Shown: piece by piece, positions 18,949 to 27,133 of the stretch
Numbering within the stretch: the first letter of the stretch is position 1
Layout: each line of letters starts with the position of its first letter
Notes under the pieces: model-generated
Told to the model about the DNA's origin: nothing
What the model saw: the letters and a program-made list of their open reading frames with translations, nothing else
The model's database searches: none
Position numbers and translations under genes: made by a program
NCBI RefSeq assembly: GCF_029392895.1
Contig: NZ_CP114200.1
Coordinates: 1,145,501 to 1,209,500, forward strand
From: Streptomyces sp. 71268
GTDB taxonomy: Bacteria > Actinomycetota > Actinomycetes > Streptomycetales > Streptomycetaceae
Length of the DNA: 64,000 nt
Direction of reading: 5' to 3'

Positions 18949-21711
18949 TCAGGCGATCTCGGCCATGCTGAGCTGGAGGTTCATGGGCAGCTCCTGGCGG
19001 CGGGTGATGTTGAGCTTGCGGTAGACACGGGTCAGGTGCTGCTCGACCGTGCTCACGGTGACGTAGAGCTTCAGCGCGATCTCCCGGTTGGTGTAGCCGT
19101 ACGCGGCGAGCACCGCCACCCGCTTCTCGGAGTCGCTGAGCTTGGCGTCCACGTCCGGGTCGGCCGACCACAGCGGGTCCTCCTGGGGGGGGACCGACCG
19201 GGCGTGGTGGCCCGGGACCGGGCGCTCGCGCACGGACTCGATGCCGCACTCCTTGGCCAGGTGCCAGGCGCGGCGGGTGACCATGCTGGCCCGCGCGGGC
19301 TCGCCCACGGCCTGGAACGCCTGCCCCAGGTCGGACAGTGCCCGGGACAGCTCGAACCGGTCGCCGTACTTGCGGAGTTCGTCCACGGACTCGGCCAACA
19401 GCCGGGGCCGCTGGCCCACCTCGGCGAGCGCCGCCCGCACCCGCAGGGCCACGCCCCGCACCCGGGCGTTGCGCGCGTCGCCCATCGCGAGCTGCTCGGT
19501 GACCAGTTTCTCCGCCTGCTGCCGGTCGCCGAGTTGGATCAGCGCCTCGGCCGCGTCGATCCGCCAGGGCACCACGACTGCCCGGTCCAGGCCCCACCGC
19601 CGGGCGAGCCGGCCGACCTCGAGGAAGTCGCTGAGCGCGGCGTGGAAGCAGTTGGTGGCCAGGTGGTAGAAGCCTCGGGACCGCAGGTAGCCCAGCGCGT
19701 ACACGGTACGGAACAGGCCGTCGGGCACCGGGTGGTTGAGCTGTCGGGCGGCGGCGCCGTGCCGGCCCTGCGCGGTGGCCGTGTAGATGAGGACGCTGCG
19801 GGGGGCGCAGGCGAAGACGCTGCCGTTCTTCTCCGGCAGGCAGTCCAGCGCCGTCGTGGCGTACTCCTCGGCGACCCGCAGATTGCCCTGCCGGATCATG
19901 ATCACGGCCTGTGCCTGGGCGAAGGCGGCCTTCCAGCCGGGGGCGCCCCGGCGGTCGGCCTCCTCGACGAAGGACTGGCACCAGGGCAGCGCCCGATCCG
20001 GCCGGTCGCCGTGGATCAGGGTGCGCAGGGCCTGTCCGATGGGTTCGATGGTGGTGTCGGTCAACACGGCGGTCTGCAGAAACCGCTCGGCCGCGGCCGC
20101 CGCCGGCTCGCCCTCGGCCGCGGTGGGCACGGCCCACATGCCGGCCGCGGGGCGGCTCGCCGCGCTGTCGGTGAGGGTGACCGTCGCCGCCCCGTCGGCG
20201 TCCTTGGACACCGCGACCATGGCCCGCGAGCCGGCCGGCGTCGGGTGGCCGAACTGCGCGCCCAGCAGGTTTCCACGGATCACCTCCGAAGCCTGCGGAC
20301 TCCCGTCGCCGCGCGCCTGCGCCAGTCGTTCCAGGACCTCGGCGGCCGCGTCCACCCGGCCCTGGGTGACCAGGAGCCGGGCCAGCGCGGGCATGTGGGA
20401 CTCGACCAGTCGCCCGGCGCGCAGCGCCGCCAGCGGCTCGGCGGTGTGCTCCTCGGCCGCGCACGGGTCGACCCGCCAGGTGACCGCGGCGAGCCTGATC
20501 TTGATGGCGCTGGTGCGCTGGTCGTCGTCGCACGCCTGGTGGGCGAGGGTCAGACAGGCCACGGCCTGCGCCACGTCGTCTTCGGCCAGGGCCTGTTCGG
20601 CGGCGTCCCGCAGGGCCGCGACCCCCCAGCGCTCGTCCGCTTCCCCGGCCGCCAGCAGGTGGCCTGCCACGGCGGGGCTGGGCGCGCCGATGCTGTGCAG
20701 CAGCCGTGCCGCGTCCCGGTGCAGCGCGGCGCGCGCCTCCGGTTCCATGGCGTGCGCGATGGCGGCCGGTACGCAGGGGTGCCGGAAGCCGCAACCGTCG
20801 GCAATGCCGGCGGCGTTGAGCGCGTGCACGGTCTGCGACGCGGCCGCCGCGCTGATGCCGAGCAGCCGCCGGACGCACTCCACCGAACTCACGTCGCGCA
20901 GCACCGCCAGCGCCTCGGCCAGCCGCACGGTCTCCCGTCCGCCCCGGTGCAGGCAGGTCAGGACGGCCTGGGTGAACGGGCCACCGGCCTCGGGGCTGGG
21001 CAGCGCGGCGCGGCGCTCGGCGGGGGCGGCCCGGTACTCCTCGACCAGCGCGCGCAACAGCAGCGGGTTGCCGCCGCTGATCGCGTAGAGGGCGTCGCCG
21101 AAGTCCTCGTCCTGCGGCAACCCCTGGTAGGTGGCGGCGAGTTCGGCTACGCCGGAGCGGTCGAGCCGCTCAAGGCGGACGCGCTCGAAGTGCGGCAGGC
21201 GCAGCAACTCGGTGCCGAAGACGGGGTCACTGGCGTGCTCGTGGAGGGATTCGGCGAGGACGAGGAGAATCCGCGCGGAGCGGGTGCGCCGCGCGGCGTA
21301 CAGGAGGTACTGGAGGGTCGGGTCGTCGACGTGTTGGAGGTCGTCCACGCAGACGACGACGGGAGTGGTGGCGCTGAGCCGGTGCAGCGCGGCGCAGAAC
21401 TCCTGCATGGCCTCGACCCGTACCAGGGTGGCCGGTTCGGCGGGGGTCATCTGCGGCAGGGTTTCGGCGGGCGCGCTGGCAATGAGTTGGCGCAGGGCGC
21501 CGAGGGGAACCGAGCGCTCCTGGGGGGAGCCGACCGCGCGCAGCAGCGTCGCGCCCAGCCCCTCGGCCCGCTCGGCGATGCTCTCGATGAACTCGCTCTT
21601 GCCGCAGCCAGCCGGCCCTTCGACGAACACGATTCTGGAGTTTCCGGACAGGCATCCAGCGATCGCGCTATCCAGCGTGTTGAGTTCCATACTCCGATCG
21701 ATCAAAGCCAT
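18949..21711 (-). CDS. LAL-type LuxR family transcriptional regulator
   Basis: 920 aa, typical for large ATP-binding LuxR regulators. Walker A is GPAGCGKS (32-39), Walker B VVVCVDDLQHVDD, followed by RRTRSARILLVLAES (sensor-1 region). The middle is a long TPR-like helical region. The C-terminal LuxR helix-turn-helix contains LSDSEKRVAVLAAYGYTNREIALKLYVTVSTVEQHLTRVYRKL. Such proteins usually activate specialised-metabolite clusters. The ATG at 21711 (MALIDRSMEL) is chosen over the longer frame because homology-like sequence starts there; ATG at 21690 is possible. No biosynthetic genes are adjacent, so its targets may lie outside the window. A palindrome at 21856-21868 in its upstream region recurs before the second LuxR gene. 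Confidence 0.9.
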   Translation of the reverse strand: MALIDRSMELNTLDSAIAGCLSGNSRIVFVEGPAGCGKSEFIESIAERAEGLGATLLRAVGSPQERSVPLGALRQLIASAPAETLPQMTPAEPATLVRVEAMQEFCAALHRLSATTPVVVCVDDLQHVDDPTLQYLLYAARRTRSARILLVLAESLHEHASDPVFGTELLRLPHFERVRLERLDRSGVAELAATYQGLPQDEDFGDALYAISGGNPLLLRALVEEYRAAPAERRAALPSPEAGGPFTQAVLTCLHRGGRETVRLAEALAVLRDVSSVECVRRLLGISAAAASQTVHALNAAGIADGCGFRHPCVPAAIAHAMEPEARAALHRDAARLLHSIGAPSPAVAGHLLAAGEADERWGVAALRDAAEQALAEDDVAQAVACLTLAHQACDDDQRTSAIKIRLAAVTWRVDPCAAEEHTAEPLAALRAGRLVESHMPALARLLVTQGRVDAAAEVLERLAQARGDGSPQASEVIRGNLLGAQFGHPTPAGSRAMVAVSKDADGAATVTLTDSAASRPAAGMWAVPTAAEGEPAAAAAERFLQTAVLTDTTIEPIGQALRTLIHGDRPDRALPWCQSFVEEADRRGAPGWKAAFAQAQAVIMIRQGNLRVAEEYATTALDCLPEKNGSVFACAPRSVLIYTATAQGRHGAAARQLNHPVPDGLFRTVYALGYLRSRGFYHLATNCFHAALSDFLEVGRLARRWGLDRAVVVPWRIDAAEALIQLGDRQQAEKLVTEQLAMGDARNARVRGVALRVRAALAEVGQRPRLLAESVDELRKYGDRFELSRALSDLGQAFQAVGEPARASMVTRRAWHLAKECGIESVRERPVPGHHARSVPPQEDPLWSADPDVDAKLSDSEKRVAVLAAYGYTNREIALKLYVTVSTVEQHLTRVYRKLNITRRQELPMNLQLSMAEIA

Positions 21712-21853
21712 GGTTACCCCAAGTCCCCGTGAATTCATAGCTTTTGCGCGCCTGCTACCAGGTCTGCCGGGAGGTGCGCCCGCACGCCGCGTGGGAATCG
21801 TTCCCGCGAACGGGTTCAGTCTACGGAGCGCGAAGGCGCCCCCCGGTGTCCAT

Positions 21854-21870
21854 AAGTTGCAAGGCAACAA
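21854..21870. promoter_or_regulatory. Palindromic motif AAGTTGCAAGGCAACAA, copy 1
   Basis: Contains the interrupted palindrome GTTGC-AAG-GCAAC (21856-21868), 143 bp upstream of the LAL start. A copy with one mismatch is found at 24869-24885. Confidence 0.5.
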
Positions 21871-21944
21871 CTACGTGCGAGACCACTGCTGACGCGCGTG
21901 GTACTCCGGAGCGCGCTGTGGCGCTCAGCGGTCGCGGACGGTGG

Positions 21945-22550
21945 TCATCCGCGCCTGTGAAGCGGCCGCGGCGGGCAGGCGGCGGCCCGTCGTACGGCGA
22001 ACGGCCGCGGGCCCGCCGCGGCGCGAGGCTGGACGGCGCGGGCCACGGGGTGTGGCCGCGCCGCGCGTATGAGAAGGCCACCCCTGGTCGCCCGGGCGGC
22101 GGACCCGGGCGCGGTGGTGACGTGTCCGCCGGCCGGGCGGCGGAGGACGGCCGGGGCTGGGGCCGGGGCCGCCGGGGCTCGGAACGAGCGCGGACGGACG
22201 CCGGGTGATCGGCGGGTGCCCGGGGTCCAGCGGGGGCCAGGGGCCTGGCGGGGGCCGGAGACCTGGCGGGGGCCGGGGACCTGGCGGGGGCCGGGGACCT
22301 GGCGGGGGCCGAGGGCCTGGCCGTGGCCATCCGGCGAGTCCTTGGCCGGGAGCGCTCGGGGGACGGCCGGCCCGGCCGGGCGCACGGTGGCCGGGGCGCC
22401 GGCGAGCGCGCGGGGCGACTCGGGGGGCGCGCCGCCGTGGCGGGCGCGGGGGCGGGTGTCGCGGCGGCCCTGGGGGCCGGCGCCGTCACGGGTCCGGGGG
22501 CGGGCGCTACGGCGCGGTGCGGCGTGGTCCTGCCGCCGTGGTTCGCGCAT
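21945..22550 (-). CDS. Hypothetical Pro/Arg-rich repeat protein
   Basis: 201 aa if real. The ATG at 22550 is preceded by AAGGGAGGG at 7-nt spacing, and the frame has high third-position GC. The middle contains about five hexapeptide repeats of the GPRQVP type encoded by 18-bp repeats (22225-22314). No domain, signal peptide or membrane segment is recognisable; composition is Ala/Pro/Arg. Parallel frames in such GC-rich DNA can be open by chance, so the call rests on the ribosome binding site and codon bias. It is co-oriented with, and upstream of, the LAL gene. Confidence 0.35.
   Translation of the reverse strand: MREPRRQDHAAPRRSARPRTRDGAGPQGRRDTRPRARHGGAPPESPRALAGAPATVRPAGPAVPRALPAKDSPDGHGQALGPRQVPGPRQVPGPRQVSGPRQAPGPRWTPGTRRSPGVRPRSFRAPAAPAPAPAVLRRPAGGHVTTAPGSAARATRGGLLIRAARPHPVARAVQPRAAAGPRPFAVRRAAACPPRPLHRRG
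22225..22314. repeat. 18-bp tandem repeats, five units
   Basis: Five consecutive units of the form ACCTGGCGGGGGCCGGGG; two are identical, the others differ by one to five bases, and a degenerate sixth follows. The 18-bp period preserves the reading frame of the minus-strand candidate gene, giving GPRQVP repeats. Confidence 0.85.
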
Positions 22551-24433
22551 CGCGCTCCCTCCCTTCACACCCTCGACCGACGTGGCGGCGCCGGGGCCTG
22601 GGCCGCCGCGTTCGCGAGCGGCGCGCGGGTCGCTCGTCCGCCGTCCTCGCGCCACGCCATCGAAGGATGGGGCGCGATCGTTTCTCACGATCGCACGGGC
22701 GTAAGGACCGGCCAAGACCGCCCGACCCCTCATCTCCACGGCGTGCGCCCCCTAGCCCGTACCGGCGGGCCGACGCGGACGGCGGCGCGGAGACGGCTCC
22801 GAGACGGCGGCGGGGCGGGGGCCACGGCGCGGGCGGCGCTCCACGGGGTCCAGCATTCGGGCAGCGGCCGGGCGCATCGTTGCATGGGCGCGCGGGGAGG
22901 GTGCGTACGAGATTCGCCCGCCCCCACCGCGCGCCGTCTCCCGGCGGTGCGAAGCGGAGCACCGGGCGCCCGATACGGCATCGCCCCTGGTCAGCCTGAG
23001 TGTGCCGGGCCGGCGGGTGAGCGCCCGTCGGCTGGGCCGAGCGGACCGGGCGGGCCGGCCCCGGCACCGGTGGCGCCGCGCCGGGGCCACGCGCCCGGTC
23101 GGGCGTCGCGGGCCGCCCGGGCGCCGCGAAGACGGTCGGACCGTGCCCGTGAGTGACCACGACGGCGCCGCGGGCCGCGACGCTCCGCAGCGGAGGGGCA
23201 TATTCCACGGACAGTTGATGGGCGCGCACCGGCCGTATGCGCATCAACTCGCACGACCCCACCCCCAGCCCCACTCCAACGATTCCCCTAGAGCGTCGGC
23301 CTGCCTCGGGAGCGGGCCGGGCGGTAGGGGTTATGGGGAATCCGGATCGGGACCTCAAATTTCGATCAGGTCTCGATCAAATGACGACCTGAATACGTGA
23401 CGTCCACCGAAGTCACCCCCTGAATCCCCGCGTGCGACCCCCAGCGCGGCTACCGGGAATCCCCGTGAGCGGCCACGGGACATCGGCTAGATCTTGTCCG
23501 CGACCAGTCCATGGCCACGGAATGCGGTAGTGCGGCCCACATTTGCGGTTGGCAACTTCCTGACAGGACGGGCCACTTGCCCGCGCGGTGAGCCCGGCGT
23601 CGCCGCCGGGGTGCGCCGCGACCCCGCGCACGCCCCCGCGACGGCCGCGCGGCGCCCAACACGCCCCGGGGCGGGCCGACATCAGGCGCGCACCCCGCGC
23701 CACCAGCGGCGTCGCCCGCCGGCGACGACGCGCGGCTGAGGCGGCGTACGCTCCCGCGAGCGTTCGTTCTGGCGCGCGTTCCGCGCGGATTACCCGCGCT
23801 TTTACCGCCCAGCGCCCGGGCGTTCCGCGGCGGCACGCACCGTCGGCGCCCGGACCCGTACCGCGCGCCCCGCGCTCCCCCGGACACGACCCGGCGCTCC
23901 CGCCCACCACCGCGCCAGCGCCCCCGGCGCCGGCACACGACCCGCCGCGCGGCGCCGCGCCCCGGGCGCCGACCGTGGCAGCGGGCAGCAAATCCCTCCC
24001 CCAAGCGCCCGCCAAGTCCGCACCAAGAAACGACCAAGTCCCGCCCTCGCGATCAGCCGCACGGCCACGAATGCGGCCGACCGCACTCACTGAGGGGAGA
24101 ATTCCGCTTTAGCCGGACTCAAGAGATCATCAACGCCTTTTCCCGCCCGATTTCCACCGGCGGACCACTCCGGGTGCGCCCGGGGAGAAATGAACGGGAC
24201 TCGCCGCTCACTATACAGTGGACAAATAATCGTCACGACCCAAAGGATTCGCGTCTCGTATTCGCGAGGAGGTCGCCGGGAGGGAATCCCTGATTTTCAC
24301 AGCTCTATCAGTTCTCCGTCGCATCTCCACCAAACCCCCTGGCATTACACCCCGTAACGATCGCGCCCGCCACCCCCAGGTCACCTTGCGTGAAGCCTTA
24401 GGGAGCAACTGTCGAGTAACACCTACACACGCC
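22551..24433. other. Gene-poor stretch without a convincing CDS
   Basis: About 1.9 kb. The open frames here are uniformly Arg/Ala/Pro-rich, lack ribosome binding sites and conflict with one another. AT-rich islands occur at 23340-23400 (with two TCGATCA copies 13 bp apart) and 24100-24420, where promoter-like TATAGT occurs on the minus strand near 24211. No known RNA gene was recognised. Confidence 0.5.
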
Positions 24434-24467
24434 GGCGGGCCCTCGCCAACCGAGGCGAGGACCCGCC
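24434..24467. terminator. Hairpin downstream of the short peptide ORF
   Basis: 14-bp arms (24434-24447 and 24454-24467) with one G-U type mismatch and a 6-nt loop, about 65 bp after the stop of the minus-strand peptide ORF. Confidence 0.65.
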
Positions 24468-24531
24468 ATCCGACCGCTTCACGGTCGCCTTCTTCGGCCA
24501 GGGACACCGCCCTGACGTGCTTGAACTTCGG

Positions 24532-24615
24532 CTCAGCCGGCCCAGATGGGGTCGCGGCGGATCGCCTGCAAGATCATCGGAGTCGTTGGGTAGGTCGAAG
24601 TTGTGCCACTCACGT
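24532..24615 (-). CDS. Candidate short peptide, 26-28 aa
   Basis: On the minus strand GGAGG is followed, at 7-nt spacing, by a GTG (24609) that would start a 26-residue peptide; an ATG two codons earlier (24617-24615 region) would give 28. The peptide is Thr/Ser/Pro-rich at its N-terminus and ends LQAIRRDPIWAG. A stop codon and a strong hairpin (24434-24467) follow, so the unit looks complete. An alternative is that this is the 5' part of a frameshifted gene: a different frame directly downstream reads EPKFKHVRAVSLAEEGDREA. No similar protein is known to me. It is the only convincing small ORF in a 3-kb gene-poor zone between two LuxR regulators. Confidence 0.35.
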
Positions 24616-24868
24616 TCATTCCTCCGCTCGGAACCGGGGCAAGAGCCAGGGCCAGCCATACACCGTGCGGCGCAAGGCGCCGACCACCGACAGACCTTGA
24701 CTGTCACAAGATTAGCGCGGGACAGTTTCCTTTTCCCTCCGGGAGGAAGCTTTGACGTTGCTCTGGCGTGTACGGCACGTACCGTGATGGGCAGTACACG
24801 CTTGCCGAGCGGTGGCAACGTCGCCCGGCAAGGCTTCGAAGCATTTCCAAGAAAAACCCGATGTCTTA

Positions 24869-24885
24869 AAGTTGCAAGGCAGCAA
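24869..24885. promoter_or_regulatory. Palindromic motif AAGTTGCAAGGCAGCAA, copy 2
   Basis: 16 of 17 bases match copy 1 at 21854-21870. Located 28 bp before the ATG of the LuxR-type regulator at 24914. Confidence 0.5.
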
Positions 24886-24913
24886 GAGCAGGGAAGAGGG
24901 GGGAAGCTCGGGG

Positions 24914-25945
24914 ATGTCGGCAACCATCGGTTCCGACCCGCCATTCGCGGAGCTGGACGACGTGAGCGCGACGGCATACCGGTTGGCCGTGCAGTTGGGC
25001 CGCTTCAACCGGCACGAGATCGCCCAACAGCTACGCATATCGACCGATGAGGCCACCCGCATCGAGCGGGTGCTGAGCCTGCTGTGCCTACTGCACCCCA
25101 CCCCGGGCGACGCCGAACTGCTGGTCCCGGTGAGCCCCGACGCGGCGGCCGTGGAGCTGGTGGGGTCGGCCGAGAACCAGATCCGCGACCTGCAGCACGC
25201 CGTCACCGAGGTGCGGGCCCAGATGCTGTCGCTCACCCCCGCCTACTACGACGGCCGTCGCGAACGCAATCGCATGGAGGCGTTCGACGTCGTCTCGGAC
25301 GTCACCACCGTCCAGTCGCTCCTCGACGAACTCAGCGAGCGCTGTCGCAGCGAGGTGCTGACCGTGCAGCCGGGCGGCGCCCGCCCGGCCCACATCCTCA
25401 CCGCCGCCCGCAAGGTCTCGCTCGGAATACTCGACCGAGGGGTGCGCATGCGCACCGTCTACCAGCACACCGCGCGCTCCGACCTGGCGACCCGGGCGTT
25501 CGTGCGGGAGTTGATCGAGCACGGCGGCGAGCTGCGCACTAGCGAGGAAGTCATCGACCGGATGATCATTTACGACCGCGAGGTCGTCTTCCTGCCCGAG
25601 CACAAGCCCGCGGGGCGCGAGCCGGGCGCGGCCATCGTGCGCGAACCGACGCTCGTGGCCTTCCTCTGCTCGGTCTTCGAGCACCTGTGGCGCGGGGCGA
25701 CCCCCTTCCACCTGGGCAGCGTCGAGTCCGACCCGGTGACCGACGACCTCAAGCGGTCCATCGTGCGGCTGATGGCCGAGGGCTACAAGGACGAGATGGT
25801 GGCCAGGCGGCTCGGCATGTCGGTGCGGACCTGCCGGCGCCACATCGCCGAGATCATGGAGGAGTTGGAGGCCACCAGCCGCTTCCAGGCCGGTGCCAAC
25901 GCCGCGCTGTCCAAGCTGCTCTCGTACCCGCAGGACACGGTGTGA
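24914..25945 (+). CDS. LuxR-type regulator with TrmB-like N-terminus
   Basis: 343 aa. Residues about 10-60 form a winged helix (SATAYRLAVQLGRFNRHEIAQQLRI), a central region of about 200 residues contains a phospholipase D-like TrmB sensor-type fold (SEVLTVQPGG, AARKVSLGILDRGVRMRTVYQHTARSD), and the C-terminus holds a LuxR/GerE helix-turn-helix (LMAEGYKDEMVARRLGMSVRTCRRHIAEIMEEL). Regulators of this layout are common in streptomycete specialised-metabolite clusters. The ATG at 24914 has a purine-rich AGAGGGGGGAAG upstream. I see no in-frame TTA codon. The AfsA-like gene follows 147 bp downstream on the same strand across an inverted repeat. Confidence 0.87.
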   Translation: MSATIGSDPPFAELDDVSATAYRLAVQLGRFNRHEIAQQLRISTDEATRIERVLSLLCLLHPTPGDAELLVPVSPDAAAVELVGSAENQIRDLQHAVTEVRAQMLSLTPAYYDGRRERNRMEAFDVVSDVTTVQSLLDELSERCRSEVLTVQPGGARPAHILTAARKVSLGILDRGVRMRTVYQHTARSDLATRAFVRELIEHGGELRTSEEVIDRMIIYDREVVFLPEHKPAGREPGAAIVREPTLVAFLCSVFEHLWRGATPFHLGSVESDPVTDDLKRSIVRLMAEGYKDEMVARRLGMSVRTCRRHIAEIMEELEATSRFQAGANAALSKLLSYPQDTV

Positions 25946-25950
25946 CCGCG

Positions 25951-26078
25951 CGGGGCACGGGCCGTACGGGCCGGGGCCGGTGGGTCCGGACCCGGGCGGC
26001 GCCCGTGGGGCCGGCGCCCGCCCGGGGCGATGGCCGGCGGTCGCGGGCACGCCCGTACCCGTACGGCCCGGTGCCCCG
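25951..26078. repeat. Long-range inverted repeat between LuxR and AfsA-like genes
   Basis: CGGGGCACGGGCCGTACGGG (25951-25970) is complementary, with one bulged base, to 26058-26078. The 3' arm ends 14 nt before the AfsA-like ATG, so a folded transcript would abut its ribosome binding site AAGGGGG. Confidence 0.6.
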
Positions 26079-26092
26079 CCCAAGGGGGCGCC

Positions 26093-27091
26093 ATGGGTAG
26101 CAACGCCGCCGCCTGCCCGGCCGGGCCCGCCGCCGAGGGCGTGACCAGCCACCTCATCCACCGGCCCCGGTCGTCGGAGCACTACCTCCTGGACGCCCCG
26201 TGCACCGGCGAGGAAGACTTCGTCCTCGTCTCCCGGACCCCGCTCGGGCACCCGCTCTTCAACGACGGCCCCGGCCACTTCCACGACATCCAGGGCGCCG
26301 CGGAGATGGCCCGCGAGGTGGGCGAGTTCATCGGGCACCAGTTCTTCGGGCTGCCCGCCGAGCAGCACGCGGTCTTCGCCCGGCTGCACCTGCGCATCAC
26401 CCACCTCGCGGCCTGGCGGGCGCGCCCCGAGCAGGCCGACCTGACGGTGCGCGTCCGGGCCCGCCCGACCGAGGTGCTGCGCGGCGTGCCGCGCGGGGTC
26501 GAGCTGCGCAGCGAACTGAGCCTGGACGACGTCGAGTGCGCCACCGGCACCGCCAGCCTCGCCTTCTCGCCGCCCGACCCGCCGCTCCAGTACGCTCCCC
26601 CGCCCCGCCCGGCGGTCCCCTCCCCCGAGGAGCGCGAGGGCGGCGGCGCGCACGGAGCTCCCCAGCGCCCCGCCGCGGCGTCGGAGGTGGGTCGCGGCAG
26701 CCCGGCGAACGTGGTGGTGAGCGAGCCGGCCGAGGCCGCGCCGTACGGCCGCTTCGTCACCCAACTCCTCGCCAGCACCCACCACCGGGTGTTCGCCACC
26801 GAGGGCGGGGGCCACCTGTCGGGCATGCTGCTGCTTGAGGCGATGCGGCAGACGGCGCTGCTGGCGGCCGGCCGGACCTACGGGTTGACGCCGTCGCGCG
26901 CGACCATGGCCACCTCGCGGGTCCTCTTCCGGGCGCGCGCCGAGCCCGGCCTCCCCCTCACCTGCACGGCCGTTCCCGGGCCGCTGGGCCGCGACGCGCA
27001 GCAGCGGCCGTCGGTGCCGGTCACGGTGACCCTGACCCAGTACGGACGGCGCGTCGCGGAGGCCACCTCGACGGTCCTGCAGGACTTCTGA
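26093..27091 (+). CDS. AfsA-like hotdog-fold protein (gamma-butyrolactone biosynthesis family)
   Basis: 332 aa. Two AfsA-type hotdog repeats are visible: the first near residues 15-110 (HLIHRPRSSEHYLLDAP ... VLVSRTPLGHPLFND ... FIGHQFFGLP), the second near 225-320 (HRVFATEGGGHLSGMLLLEAMRQTALLAAG ... VTVTLTQYGRRVAEATS). AfsA condenses a beta-ketoacyl-ACP with dihydroxyacetone phosphate in A-factor-type autoregulator synthesis. A Pro/Glu-rich linker of about 60 residues between repeats is longer than usual. ATG at 26093 with AAGGGGG upstream. No butyrolactone receptor (TetR) gene is in the window; the regulator beside it is LuxR-type. It may make an autoregulator or have a diverged acyl-transfer role. 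Confidence 0.8.
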   Translation: MGSNAAACPAGPAAEGVTSHLIHRPRSSEHYLLDAPCTGEEDFVLVSRTPLGHPLFNDGPGHFHDIQGAAEMAREVGEFIGHQFFGLPAEQHAVFARLHLRITHLAAWRARPEQADLTVRVRARPTEVLRGVPRGVELRSELSLDDVECATGTASLAFSPPDPPLQYAPPPRPAVPSPEEREGGGAHGAPQRPAAASEVGRGSPANVVVSEPAEAAPYGRFVTQLLASTHHRVFATEGGGHLSGMLLLEAMRQTALLAAGRTYGLTPSRATMATSRVLFRARAEPGLPLTCTAVPGPLGRDAQQRPSVPVTVTLTQYGRRVAEATSTVLQDF

Positions 27092-27099
27092 CCGGGGCC

Positions 27100-27133
27100 G
27101 CCCGTCGGGCCGTCCGCCGCCGGCCCGACGGGC
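27100..27133. terminator. Shared terminator of AfsA-like and PPTase genes
   Basis: 13-bp arms GCCCGTCGGGCCG (27100-27112) and complement (27121-27133), 8-nt loop, between convergent genes; the last base overlaps the PPTase stop codon. Confidence 0.75.

Noticed and set aside
19036..21732. An 898-residue plus-strand open frame opposite the LAL gene
   Set aside because: Shadow of the minus-strand regulator, no ribosome binding site and no recognisable domain.
22225..22314. Tandem repeats considered as a CRISPR array
   Set aside because: Units are contiguous 18-bp repeats without spacers and no cas genes are present.
23413..24112. Opposed open frames of 225 (minus) and 174 (plus) codons
   Set aside because: Both are Arg/Ala/Gly/Pro-rich, lack ribosome binding sites and show no domain; conflicting with each other.
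24190..24357. ATG with GGGGAGA upstream and 55 codons on the plus strand
   Set aside because: Third positions are not GC-biased (many A/T-ending codons) and the region overlaps promoter-like AT-rich sequence.
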